In this document: positions 54,850 through 63,897 of the stretch, piece after piece
Layout of the letters: each line of letters opens with the position of its first letter
Numbering within the stretch: position 1 is the first letter of the stretch
Assembly (NCBI RefSeq): GCF_033542235.1
Contig: NZ_JAWRCU010000002.1
Location: 664,651 to 728,650 of the forward strand
Reading direction: 5' to 3'
DNA length: 64,000 nucleotides
Source: JAWRCU01 sp033542235
Lineage (GTDB): Bacteria > Pseudomonadota > Alphaproteobacteria > Rhizobiales > Rhizobiaceae
Notes under the pieces: generated by a model
The model's input: the letters and a program-made list of their open reading frames with translations, nothing else
Told to the model about the DNA's origin: nothing
Database searches by the model: none
Made by a program: the position numbers and the translations under genes

Positions 54850-56799
54850 TCAGCCGGCCTTGTTCACCCGCATGTACCAGTCGACCAGACGCCGCACCTG
54901 CCGCTCGGTATAGCCGCGCTCGACCATACGCTGCACGAACTCGGTGTGCTGCTTTTCCGTTACGCTGTCCTTCTTGGAGCCGAAGCTGATGACGGGAAGC
55001 AGATCCTCGACCTGGCCGAACATACGCTTCTCGATCACTTCGCGCAGCTTCTCATAGCTGGTCCATGATGGATTGCGGCCATGGTTCCTGGCACGGGCGC
55101 GCAACGCAAACTTCACGACCTCGTTGCGGAAGTCCTTCGGGTTGGCGATGCCGGCAGGCTTCTCGATCTGCGACAACTCGCTGTCCAACACTTCCCGGTT
55201 GAGAATCTGCCCGGTATCCGGGTCCTTGTAATCCTGGTCCTCCACCCAGGCGTCCGCATAGGCGATGTAGCGGTCGAACAGGTTCTGGCCATACTCGCTG
55301 TAGGATTCCAGATAGGCTTTCTGGATCTCGTGGCCGATGAACTCGGCATAACGCGTGGCGAGCTCCGACTTGATAAAATCGAGATACGCGGTCTCTGCAT
55401 CCTTCGGGAACTGCTCGCGCTTGATGGCCTGCTCCAGTATGTACATGAGGTGCACCGGATCGGCCGCCACTTCCTTCGTGTCGTAGTTGAAGGTCTGCGA
55501 TAGTATCTTGAAGGCGAAGCGCGTGCTGACGCCGGTCATGCCTTCGTCGACGCCTGCCGCGTCCCGGTATTCCTGGATGGATTTCGCCTTAGGATCGAGC
55601 TCCTTGAGGTTCTCCCCGTCATAGACCCGCATCTTGGTGTAGAGCGGTGAATTGTCGTGCTCGGCGAGCCGCGTGGAAACCGTAAAGCGACTCAGGATGT
55701 CCAGGACTTCCGGCGCGCAAGGAGCGTTGGCGAGCTCGCTTTCGCGCAACAACTTCTCGTAGATCTGCCTTTCTTCGGTGACCCTCAGGCAGTAGGGGAC
55801 CTTGACCACCAGGATACGGTCGAGGAACGCCTCATTGTTCTTGTTGCTCTTGAACTGCAGCCATTCGGACTCGTTCGAGTGGGCGACGACGATCCCCTGA
55901 TAGGGGAATGAGCCGAAGTTCTCGGTGCCGTTGTAGCTGCCTTCCTGCGTGGCGGTCAGCAGCGGATGCAGGACCTTGATCGGAGCCTTGAACATCTCCA
56001 CGAACTCGAGCAGGCCCTGGGTCGTGCGGTTCAAGCCGCCGCTATAGGAATAGGCGTCCGGATCGGACTGGCTGTAGTTTTCGAGCTGCCGGATATCGAC
56101 CTTGCCGACCAGGGCGGAAACGTCCTGGTTGTTCTCATCGCCCGGTTCGGTCTTGGCAATCGCGATCTGGCGGAGCCGCGATGGCATGATCTTGACGACG
56201 CTGAATTTCGAAATGTCGCCGTTCAGCTCGTCGAGACGCTTCGACGCCCAGGGGGAAATCAGGCCGTTCAGCCGCCGCCGGGCAATGCCGTATTTGTCCT
56301 CGAAAAGGTCACCCATCCGTTCCGGATTGAAGAGCCCGAGGGGTGATTCGAAGATCGGGCTGACCTCGCCGCCTACCTTCAAGGTGTAGATGGGCCGCTG
56401 CTCCATCAGCTTCTTGAGCCGCTCGGCGAGCGACGACTTGCCGCCACCGACGGGACCGAGCAGGTAGAGGATCTGCTTGCGTTCTTCGAGACCTTGGGAT
56501 GCGTAGCGGAAATAGCCGACGATCCGCTCGATCGTGTCTTCCATGCCGTAGAAATCGGCGAAGGACGGATAGATCTTGATCGTCCTGTTCGCGAAGATGC
56601 GGCCGAGCCGTTCATCCTTGCTCGTATCGACCAGGGTCGGCTCGCCGATCGCATCCACCATCCGTTCGGCCGCTGTGGCATACATGGAGCGATCTTCGCG
56701 GCAAGCTAGGAGATACTGCTGAAGACTGACCTCCTCCTGGGCAACGCTGGTGTAAATCTCCGAAAAAAGATCGAAGACGTCAGTTTCTGTCCCGCGCAT
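54850..56799 (-). CDS. prkA: PrkA serine protein kinase / AAA+ protein
   Basis: The 649-residue protein is the PrkA/YeaG type: an N-terminal AAA+ module with Walker A LGPVGGGKSSLAERL (about 113-125) and a C-terminal kinase-related domain. SEMNEWLQFKSNKNNEAF-like text and EQAIKREQFPKDA are conserved. It was described as a kinase in Bacillus, and an ATPase/protease activity has since been proposed, so the biochemical role is unsettled. It leads the prkA-yeaH-spoVR operon. The start is ATG 56799, after a short T/A-rich leader. Confidence 0.93.
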   Translation of the reverse strand: MRGTETDVFDLFSEIYTSVAQEEVSLQQYLLACREDRSMYATAAERMVDAIGEPTLVDTSKDERLGRIFANRTIKIYPSFADFYGMEDTIERIVGYFRYASQGLEERKQILYLLGPVGGGKSSLAERLKKLMEQRPIYTLKVGGEVSPIFESPLGLFNPERMGDLFEDKYGIARRRLNGLISPWASKRLDELNGDISKFSVVKIMPSRLRQIAIAKTEPGDENNQDVSALVGKVDIRQLENYSQSDPDAYSYSGGLNRTTQGLLEFVEMFKAPIKVLHPLLTATQEGSYNGTENFGSFPYQGIVVAHSNESEWLQFKSNKNNEAFLDRILVVKVPYCLRVTEERQIYEKLLRESELANAPCAPEVLDILSRFTVSTRLAEHDNSPLYTKMRVYDGENLKELDPKAKSIQEYRDAAGVDEGMTGVSTRFAFKILSQTFNYDTKEVAADPVHLMYILEQAIKREQFPKDAETAYLDFIKSELATRYAEFIGHEIQKAYLESYSEYGQNLFDRYIAYADAWVEDQDYKDPDTGQILNREVLDSELSQIEKPAGIANPKDFRNEVVKFALRARARNHGRNPSWTSYEKLREVIEKRMFGQVEDLLPVISFGSKKDSVTEKQHTEFVQRMVERGYTERQVRRLVDWYMRVNKAG

Positions 56800-57011
56800 G
56801 GCAACCTCGCATTGGGGGGCGGCTCTCGCCTGCCGGCTCCCGCACAGATTGAACTGTCCGGCAGCCGAGTTGTTCCTTCAAATCGGAGCGATCCTTTCCG
56901 ACGTCGTGCATTCTGCAAACGCTACTCGCTTGGCTCAGCATTTCAACAAATCTGTCGGTCGCAGCCTTGCTCTCTGTTGATATGTTTGTGTTTGGACCAT
57001 GGGGTGCAAGG

Positions 57012-57629
57012 ATGCCGGTGAGGAAATTCGCGAATGGCGCAGAATCCTTGGGGGTTCAGCACGCAAGCGGCAGCGAGCAAGTGGCGGCGTTGAGGGATTT
57101 TTTCACGCGCCCGGCTTTAGAAGTGGCACGAAAAGTGATCGGCGCCGAGCTGCTGGTCGACGGCATCGGGGGCGTGATCGTCGAAACCGAAGCCTATGAG
57201 CGTGACGATCCTGCTTCGCACAGCTATCGCGGCGAGACCAACCGCAACCTTGCGATGTTCGGCCCTCCGGCCATCGCCTATGTCTATCGCTCTTACGGCA
57301 TCCATTGGTGCCTGAATTTCGTCTGCCTGCCGGGGAGCGCTGTCCTCATACGCGCCCTGGAACCGCGATCGGGGATAGACGAGATGAAGGCGAGGCGAGG
57401 CACCGCCGATCTGCGCAAGCTGTGTTCCGGCCCGGGTCGCCTTTGTCAGGCGCTCGGTATCGACGGATCCTTGAACGGTGCTCCGCTCGATGGGGCGCCG
57501 TTCCGCTTCGTGCCGCCCGATGGTGAACTGCCGCTGTCGAGCGGCCCGCGCATCGGGATCACACGAGCTGCCGACAGACCCTGGCGGTTTGGACTGGAGG
57601 CCTCGCCATTCGTCAGCAGTCGCATTTGA
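57012..57629 (+). CDS. DNA-3-methyladenine glycosylase (AAG/MPG type)
   Basis: A base-excision-repair enzyme removing alkylated purines. The family signatures GVIVETEAYERDDPASHSYRG (with catalytic Glu), RNLAMFGPPAIAYVYRSYG and CSGPGRLCQALGI are all visible. From ATG 57012 the protein has 205 residues, the usual size. In-frame upstream starts (TTG 56967, ATG 56982) are also possible; 57012 is chosen by length, with only a weak ribosome site. It diverges from prkA, so the 213-bp gap holds both promoters. Confidence 0.85.
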   Translation: MPVRKFANGAESLGVQHASGSEQVAALRDFFTRPALEVARKVIGAELLVDGIGGVIVETEAYERDDPASHSYRGETNRNLAMFGPPAIAYVYRSYGIHWCLNFVCLPGSAVLIRALEPRSGIDEMKARRGTADLRKLCSGPGRLCQALGIDGSLNGAPLDGAPFRFVPPDGELPLSSGPRIGITRAADRPWRFGLEASPFVSSRI

Positions 57630-57725
57630 TCTCCGGTTACTGCGGCCCAATTGGCGGAGCCCATAGTTTCCGCGGATTGAAATGATGAATCAAGGCCAAG
57701 GTGCCGGCCGAAACGGAGAATTCGG

Positions 57726-58235
57726 TTGCTTTGCTTCACCAGCGATACGCATTTCGGTGATCCCCGCGTGCTGGCGCTCGATCGCCGCCCGTTCGCTTCG
57801 GTTCGCGAGCATGACGAGCAGCTGATCGGGTTCTGGAACGAGATCGTCGCGCCAGGCGACGAGATATGGCACCTCGGCGATTTCGCCCGTGCTGGTCCTC
57901 AATCCGGAATTGAGGAGCTTCTGGCGCGGCTGAACGGCAGAAAAAACCTCATCATCGGCAACAATGACGATGCGGCTACGGTCGCGGCCGCCGGTTGGTC
58001 GAGCACACAGCACTATGCCGAACTTTCTGTGGACGGAAAGCTGCTGATTCTGTGCCATTACCCGTTTCTGACCTGGAACCAGATGGGCAAGAAATCGATC
58101 GATCTGCACGGTCATTCACATGGCCGCTTGAAGGGCAACTCCAGGCAATATGATGTGGGTGTCGATGTCTGGAATTTTCGCCCGGTGACTCTCGAGCAGT
58201 TGCTGGCTCGCGCTGCCGAACGCACAAGAACCTAG
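57726..58235 (+). CDS. Small metallophosphoesterase
   Basis: The 169-residue protein has the full calcineurin-like set of motifs: FTSDTHFGD, HLGDFARAG, IGNNDDAA, CHYPFLTW and GHSHGRL, which bind two metals. This short form resembles the hydrolases that act on cyclic or capped nucleotides. No substrate is evident. TTG 57726 is used, with GGAGA about six bases before. The glycosylase gene is 96 bp upstream. Confidence 0.88.
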   Translation: MLCFTSDTHFGDPRVLALDRRPFASVREHDEQLIGFWNEIVAPGDEIWHLGDFARAGPQSGIEELLARLNGRKNLIIGNNDDAATVAAAGWSSTQHYAELSVDGKLLILCHYPFLTWNQMGKKSIDLHGHSHGRLKGNSRQYDVGVDVWNFRPVTLEQLLARAAERTRT

Positions 58236-58416
58236 CGCATTCTGCTTTAGATTGACTGAGCTTCGCCCTCTCCCTTTCAAAATCTACCGAAGGGGGGGCA
58301 TTCAGCTCACCGCAAATCGCCAACGTTGCAGATTGGCGGAGGCGCAAAATGCCAGGCATTTCTGCCTCAGCCAATCTCCAAACTGGGCGAGTTGCGGCGA
58401 GCCGCGTGGAACCCGG
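58236..58416. repeat. Mosaic repeat module between metallophosphoesterase and adaptor gene
   Basis: Bases 58281-58385 contain CACCGCAAATCGCCAACGTT and an inverted-type partner (TTGGCGGAG). The same module appears in reverse orientation near 63815-63850. Between convergent genes, hairpins here may aid termination. No gene is seen. Confidence 0.6.
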
Positions 58417-59577
58417 CTACGATTGCGGCTTCGCTTGCTCCTGCATCGGCTGCACCGGCGCACCCGGAAAGATCTTCTGCAGGTTGCCCGCGATGATCTG
58501 GTCGCCTTCCGTGACGCCGGACGCCAGCACGACGAGATCGCCTTCGGCGGGCCCCAGCGACACCAGGCGCTGCTCCACGACATTGCCCTTACCGACGACA
58601 TAGACATATTTGCCGAACTGACCGGAGCCGAGCGCCGTCTGCGGCACCATCAGCGCATCCGGCTGCTGCTTTATGAGCAGGCGAACGCGGACATACTGGC
58701 CGGGCAGGAGCGTCAGGTCATTATTGTCGATCGTCGCACGCGCGACGATGGTTCCTGTGGAGCGCTCGACCGAATTGTCGATGAAAGTGACTTCGCCGCG
58801 ATGCCGTGGCTTGTCCTCGCCGGGCAGGAACACTTCCGCTTCCACCTTGCCCTTGGCAAGCGCCTTCTGGATCTCGGCGAGGTCGGTCTCGCTGGGATTG
58901 AAGGTGACGTAGATGGACGAAAGCTGCACGAGATTGTTAAGCGGCGTGCCTGCGGTGCTGCTCACCAACGTGCCTTCGGGCGCCCTGTTGCGGCCAAGCC
59001 GGCCGGCAAAAGGCGCGCGGATCTCGGTGTTCTTGAGGTTGAGCTCGGCCGTGCGCACAGCCGCGCGCGACATTGCGAGCGCTGCCTCGCCTTGCTTCAC
59101 GGCGCTGGTGCGCTGGTCGAAGGTGTCTTTTGCCAGATAGCCGCTGCTGGTGAGCTCGTTGCCCCGATTGAGATTGCTGCGCAGATAGTCGAGCGAGGCT
59201 TCGTCGCGCTGAACCTGTGCCTTGGCAAGGTCGAGCGCTGCCTCGAAATCGCTCGGCTCGATCTTGTAGAGGAGATCGCCCGCCTTCACGTCCGTGCCGT
59301 CCGGAACCACCTGTTGCTGCAGATAGCCCGACACCTTGGCCTGGAGCGTGACGTCGCGGATCGCTTCGGTGCGCGCCGAATAGTCGAGATAGATCGGGAC
59401 GGTCTTCTTGACGATGCCGACCACCGGGACAGGCATCGCCTGCTGAGCGGGAGCGGCCGGGGCAGCACCTGCGGCGCCGCCACCGCTGAATTCGATTTCA
59501 CCGCGGGCCAGCAGATAGGCGCCCGCGAGCGCGACGGTGATGAGGGCCGTGTTGATGCCGAATTTGAGACGACGCAT
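58417..59577 (-). CDS. RND efflux periplasmic adaptor (MFP) subunit
   Basis: The membrane-fusion protein of an AcrAB-type pump. From ATG 59577 the 386 residues include an N-terminal membrane anchor (FGINTALITVALAGAYLL), a lipoyl-like half-motif (GYLQQQVVPDGTDVKAGDLLYKI), a coiled-coil hairpin (about 110-170), and the APFAGRLGRNRAPEGTLV partner half. Drug specificity cannot be predicted. It lies 14 bp after the pump permease gene and is the last gene of the operon. A partner outer-membrane channel is not in the window. Confidence 0.93.
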   Translation of the reverse strand: MRRLKFGINTALITVALAGAYLLARGEIEFSGGGAAGAAPAAPAQQAMPVPVVGIVKKTVPIYLDYSARTEAIRDVTLQAKVSGYLQQQVVPDGTDVKAGDLLYKIEPSDFEAALDLAKAQVQRDEASLDYLRSNLNRGNELTSSGYLAKDTFDQRTSAVKQGEAALAMSRAAVRTAELNLKNTEIRAPFAGRLGRNRAPEGTLVSSTAGTPLNNLVQLSSIYVTFNPSETDLAEIQKALAKGKVEAEVFLPGEDKPRHRGEVTFIDNSVERSTGTIVARATIDNNDLTLLPGQYVRVRLLIKQQPDALMVPQTALGSGQFGKYVYVVGKGNVVEQRLVSLGPAEGDLVVLASGVTEGDQIIAGNLQKIFPGAPVQPMQEQAKPQS

Positions 59578-59591
59578 CTTCAACTCCAATT

Positions 59592-62500
59592 CTATTCGGC
59601 GGGTTGGGCGTGCTCGGCGCCACGCATCGGCGTCGAGGACAGGCGTTCCCGCCATTTTTCGAGGACCGCGTAGAAGACCGGCACGAAGATGAGCGTGAGC
59701 ACCGTTGCAGTGAGCATGCCGCCGAACACGGTCGTGCCGAGCGACTGCCGGCTTGCCGCGCCCGCGCCGGTCGCCTTCATCAGCGGCACGACGCCGAGGA
59801 TGAAGGCAAAGGCGGTCATCAGGATCGGCCTCAGCCGCAGCCTGGCCGCCTGGGCCGCGGCGGTCACGATGTCTTCGCCTTCCTCGCGCCGCCGCTTGGC
59901 GAACTCGACGATCAGGATCGCGTTCTTGGCGGCAAGGCCGATCAGCATCACGAAGCCGATCTGCGAATAGACGTCGACCTGCATGCCGCGGAACCACAGG
60001 CCGAGCAGCGCGCCGATGAGGGCGAGCGGCACGGCGAGCAGAACCATGAACGGCATCGACCAGCTCTCATACTGGGCGGCGAGGATCAGGAAGCAGAAAA
60101 CGATGGCGAGCCCGAAGACGAGGATGGCAATCGAGCCTGCCCTGATCTCCTGATAGGTGATACCCGTCCATTCGAAGGTGAAATCCCTCGGCAGAGCCGT
60201 CGCGGCTGCGCGCTGCATCGCAGCGATCGCCTGACTCGAGCTGTAGCCGGGCGCCGCCGCGCCATTGATCAGCGCCGACGGGTAATTGTTGTAGTGGGTG
60301 ACGGTCTCCGGCCCTGCGATGGGCTTGAGCGATCCGAGCGTGTTCAGCGGCACCATCTCGCCGGCGGAATTGCGCACATATAGACGCGAGATATCGGTGG
60401 TCGAAGCGCGCGCGTTCGGGTCCGCCTGCAGCGTGACGCGGAAAGTGCGGCCGAACAGATTGAAATCATTCACGTAAAGCGAGCCGAGATAGATCTGCAG
60501 CGTATTGAAGATATCCGGCAGGTTGAGGCCGAGCAGTTTCGCCTTGTTGCGGTCGAGATCGTATTGGAGCTGCGGCGTCGACGTGCTGAAGGTCGTGAAC
60601 AGCGTGAACGGGTTGATCTCGGGCTGCTTGCGTGCCTCGGCGATCACCGCCTGTGTGGCTTGATCCAGCGCCACGCTGCCGCGGCCGGTCAGGTCCTCGA
60701 CCTGGAATTCGAAGCCGCCGGTGCTGCCGAGCCCCTGGATCGACGGCGGGTCGAAGGCAAGCACCATGGCATCGGGAATCCCGAACAGGAGATGCTGTGC
60801 CTTCTCCCGAAGGGCAGTCGCGCTCTCATCGGGGCCACGCTCGTTCCATGGCTTCAGCACGGCGAACTGGACGCCGGCATTCGACTGGTTGGCGAAGGAC
60901 AGGAAGCTGAAGCCGACGACCGAACCGACAGATTCGACGCCTGGCAGGGTGCGCAGGATCTCTTCGGACTTTTTCGCCACCGCCTCGGTGCGCTCGAGCG
61001 AGGCGCCGTCCGGAAGCTGCAGCACGACGAAGAAATAGCCCTGGTCCTCGACCGGCAGGAAGGTCGAAGGAATGCGCTGGATGAGCATCCAGATGCCGGC
61101 GATCGCGGCGACGAAGACCACGAGCAGCGCCCAGCGCAGGCGGATGAGCCCCCTGATGCTGTTGGCATAGACCTCCGCCAGCCAATTGAAGCCGGCATTG
61201 AACCAGCGGAACAGGAAGAAAGTCGGCTCGCCGCGGTGGCGCAGGAACGCAGCGCTGAGCGCCGGGCTCAGCGTCAAGGAGTTGAAGGCCGATATGCCGA
61301 AGGAGATCGCGACGGTGAGCGCGAACTGGTTGTAGAGCCGGCCGGCCACGCCCGGAATGAAGGCGACCGGAATGAAGACAGCCATCAGCACCGCGGTGGT
61401 GGCGATGATCGGGCCCGTCACCTCCGCCATCGCCCTGCGGGCAGCCTGGAGCGGCGGCAGCCCGCCCTCGAGCTGGCGCTCGACGTTTTCGACCACGACG
61501 ATCGCGTCGTCGACGACGAGGCCGATGGCAAGCACCATCCCGAGCAGGCTCAGCATGTTTAGCGAGAAGCCGAGCAGGTACATCACCGTCAGCGTGGCGA
61601 TCAGCGACACGGGGATGGCGATCAGCGGGATGATCGTGGTGCGCCAGCTCTGCAGGAAGATGAAGACGACGAATATGACGAGGAGCAAGGCCTCGACCAG
61701 CGTCTGGATCACGTCTTCCATTGCGGCCGACACGAAGCGCGTCGTGTCGTAGAACATGTTGTAGCTGACGCCTGCCGGGAAGCGCTTCGACAGCTCGTCC
61801 ATCTTCGCCTTGACCTGGGTCTGCAGGTCGAGCGCGTTGGAACCCGGGGCCTGCAGGACCGCGAGTACGACGCTCTGCTGGCCGTTAAGGCTGAAGGAGG
61901 AAGAATAGAGGAGGGCGCCGAGCTCGATCTTGGCCACGTCGCGCAGCCTGACGACCGCGCCGCTCGCGTGGTCGACGCGCAGCACGATGTCGCCGAACTG
62001 GCTGGGATCGGAGAGCCGGCCGACCGCGTTGACCTGCATCTCGAAGGCCGTTCCGGGCGGGGCAGGGGACTGCCCGATCTTGCCGGCCGCGACCTGGATG
62101 TTCTGCTCGGAGATGACATTCTGCACGTCGACGGCGGTAATGCCGAGGCTCGCCATCTTGTCGGGATCGAGCCAGACGCGCATCGAATAGCGCCGCTCGC
62201 CGAAGAACAGCACGTCGCCGACGCCCGGCACGCGCTTCAACGGGTCGAGCACCTGCAGATAGGCGTAGTTGCTGAGCTGGGTGAAGTCGACCGAATTGTC
62301 CTTCGCGCCGATATTCACCAGCACCGTGAAATTCGGGTTCTGCTTGGTGACGGTGACGCCGCTCTGGTTGACCAGCGCGGGCAGCGAAGGGGCCGCCTGA
62401 GAGACGCGGTTCTGCACGTCCATCGCCGCGACGTCGATCGGATAGCCGACCTCGAAGGAGATCGTTATGCGTGACGAACCGTCATTGGAGCTCGTCGAGG

Positions 62501-62735
62501 ACATGTAGAGCATGCCCGGCACGCCGTTGAGCTGCTGCTCGAGCGGCGTCGTCACGGTGTCGGCGACGACCTGCGCGCTGGCGCCCGGATAATTGGCGGC
62601 GACGACGATCTGCGGCGGGGTGATGTCCGGGAATTGCGCGACAGGCAGCAGGAAGTAGCAGATGCCCCCGGCGAGCACCATGATAATGGCGATCGCCGAA
62701 GCGAAGATCGGACGCTGAATGAAGAACCCTACCAT
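59592..62735 (-). CDS. RND multidrug efflux permease (HAE1 family)
   Basis: The 1047-residue inner-membrane proton-driven exporter of the AcrB type with twelve helices and two large periplasmic loops. The proton-relay acidic pair is visible in GLVVDDAIVVVENVERQ, along with MVGFFIQRPIFASAIAII at the start and FEVGYPIDVAAMDVQN. The substrates are unknown, most such pumps exporting hydrophobic drugs or bile-like compounds. The gene starts at 62735 and faces the TetR gene across a 304-bp region. Confidence 0.95.
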   Translation of the reverse strand: MVGFFIQRPIFASAIAIIMVLAGGICYFLLPVAQFPDITPPQIVVAANYPGASAQVVADTVTTPLEQQLNGVPGMLYMSSTSSNDGSSRITISFEVGYPIDVAAMDVQNRVSQAAPSLPALVNQSGVTVTKQNPNFTVLVNIGAKDNSVDFTQLSNYAYLQVLDPLKRVPGVGDVLFFGERRYSMRVWLDPDKMASLGITAVDVQNVISEQNIQVAAGKIGQSPAPPGTAFEMQVNAVGRLSDPSQFGDIVLRVDHASGAVVRLRDVAKIELGALLYSSSFSLNGQQSVVLAVLQAPGSNALDLQTQVKAKMDELSKRFPAGVSYNMFYDTTRFVSAAMEDVIQTLVEALLLVIFVVFIFLQSWRTTIIPLIAIPVSLIATLTVMYLLGFSLNMLSLLGMVLAIGLVVDDAIVVVENVERQLEGGLPPLQAARRAMAEVTGPIIATTAVLMAVFIPVAFIPGVAGRLYNQFALTVAISFGISAFNSLTLSPALSAAFLRHRGEPTFFLFRWFNAGFNWLAEVYANSIRGLIRLRWALLVVFVAAIAGIWMLIQRIPSTFLPVEDQGYFFVVLQLPDGASLERTEAVAKKSEEILRTLPGVESVGSVVGFSFLSFANQSNAGVQFAVLKPWNERGPDESATALREKAQHLLFGIPDAMVLAFDPPSIQGLGSTGGFEFQVEDLTGRGSVALDQATQAVIAEARKQPEINPFTLFTTFSTSTPQLQYDLDRNKAKLLGLNLPDIFNTLQIYLGSLYVNDFNLFGRTFRVTLQADPNARASTTDISRLYVRNSAGEMVPLNTLGSLKPIAGPETVTHYNNYPSALINGAAAPGYSSSQAIAAMQRAAATALPRDFTFEWTGITYQEIRAGSIAILVFGLAIVFCFLILAAQYESWSMPFMVLLAVPLALIGALLGLWFRGMQVDVYSQIGFVMLIGLAAKNAILIVEFAKRRREEGEDIVTAAAQAARLRLRPILMTAFAFILGVVPLMKATGAGAASRQSLGTTVFGGMLTATVLTLIFVPVFYAVLEKWRERLSSTPMRGAEHAQPAE

Positions 62736-63039
62736 CTGTACGCGCCCTCGACGTCGCCCGACCCATGCGAGTGGCGAAAAAGTCCACTGCGCGTGCGTTC
62801 CCGCCGCAGCATCTGTCGCCTCCCCGGTCTGCCAAACCCCTGCGCCCCGCCAAAACTCGGAAGTTTCGGACAGGCGCCTCTTGTAAGGAACAATTCGGCC
62901 CCGGATGTGGCCTGGGATGCCACTGACGGAATCTTGACTTGGGGCAGCGAATGTTACTAACTAGTCACAACACATGTTACGGGTCGGTAACATTGTCAAG
63001 GGCATTCCGGCGTCAAGACCGGGACCGGAGGAAACGATC
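62736..63039. promoter_or_regulatory. Divergent promoter region with TetR operator
   Basis: The palindrome ATGTTAC-GGGTCG-GTAACAT at 62974-62993 is a 20-bp dyad, and a further ATGTTAC half-site lies at 62951-62957. TTGACT at 62934-62939 is a candidate -35 box. The dyad is 46 bp ahead of the TetR start, so binding would repress TetR and probably the pump genes, as is usual for AcrR-type regulators. The remainder is GC-rich with no gene. Confidence 0.7.
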
Positions 63040-63657
63040 ATGACCATTCCTGCCAAATCGGTCCCCCCGCCACGGGAGCGGATCATCGACGCTGCGCGCG
63101 ATCTCTTCAGAAAGCACGGCATCCGCGGCATCGGTGTCGACGCGATCGCCGATGCAGCCGGCAGCAACAAGATGACGCTCTACCGCCATTTCGGTTCGAA
63201 GGACGACCTCCTCATTGCCTGTATCGAGAAGGCAAGTCTCGAGGCGGAGAGCCTTTGGGAGGAGCTGGAAAAGGCCCACCCGGGCGACGCCGCGGCCCAG
63301 CTCCAGGATTGGGTGAGGCGTGCGGGCGAGTTCGTCACCGTCGACCATGGCAATTGCGAGCTGCTCGATGCCGCGGCCCAGTTGGTCGAGAGCAATCACC
63401 CGGCGCACTATCTGATCAAGGAATCCCGAAGGACGCACCGGCTGCGCCTCACGCAGCTCTGCCGCAATGCCGGTATCGCCGAGGCGGAACTGCTGGTCGA
63501 CGCCCTGACCCTGCTGATCGAAGGCGCGCGGGTAAACTGGCGTTGCGCCGGAGCGGACGGTCCGAGCAGCCGCTTCGTCGAGGTCGCCGAGATGGTGATC
63601 AAGGCCTTCATGGACAGACCCGTCAGCTGCGTGGCGCACCGGTTGGAGATGCAGTGA
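63040..63657 (+). CDS. TetR family repressor of the RND pump
   Basis: The 205-residue protein has a helix-turn-helix near residues 27-56 (GIRGIGVDAIADAAGSNKMTL, then YRHFGSKDDLL), and a less conserved ligand-binding C-terminal domain. ATG 63040 follows GGAGGAAA. It is divergent from the RND permease gene and next to a palindromic operator, so it is most likely its repressor. The effector is unknown. Confidence 0.9.
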   Translation: MTIPAKSVPPPRERIIDAARDLFRKHGIRGIGVDAIADAAGSNKMTLYRHFGSKDDLLIACIEKASLEAESLWEELEKAHPGDAAAQLQDWVRRAGEFVTVDHGNCELLDAAAQLVESNHPAHYLIKESRRTHRLRLTQLCRNAGIAEAELLVDALTLLIEGARVNWRCAGADGPSSRFVEVAEMVIKAFMDRPVSCVAHRLEMQ

Positions 63658-63737
63658 AGTGCGCTCGCACTCGATGATCGCATCGCCGACGCTGGCGTAT
63701 TTATAGGTGGTCTCCCTGGGAACGTTGCGCGCTGCAG

Positions 63738-63893
63738 ACCCCTCATCCGTCTCGGCGCTGCGCGCCGAGCCAACTTCTCCCACAGGGGGCGAAGGGGGAG
63801 CCCGGCATCTGCGTCTCCGCCAAACTCCAGCGTCGGCGATTTGCGGTGACCTAAATGCCAAGCTCCCCCTTCTCCCCTTGTGGGAGAAGCGCA
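63738..63893. repeat. Mosaic repeat between TetR and transposase genes
   Basis: Contains CCTCATCCGTCTCGGCGC (shared with 10519 onward), the palindrome GCGCTGCGCGC, the module GCGTCGGCGATTTGCGG (related to 58300 onward), and inverted GGGGGAG/CTCCCCC blocks. It is an intergenic composite of the same repeat classes found elsewhere in the window. Confidence 0.75.
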
Positions 63894-63897
63894 ACCA

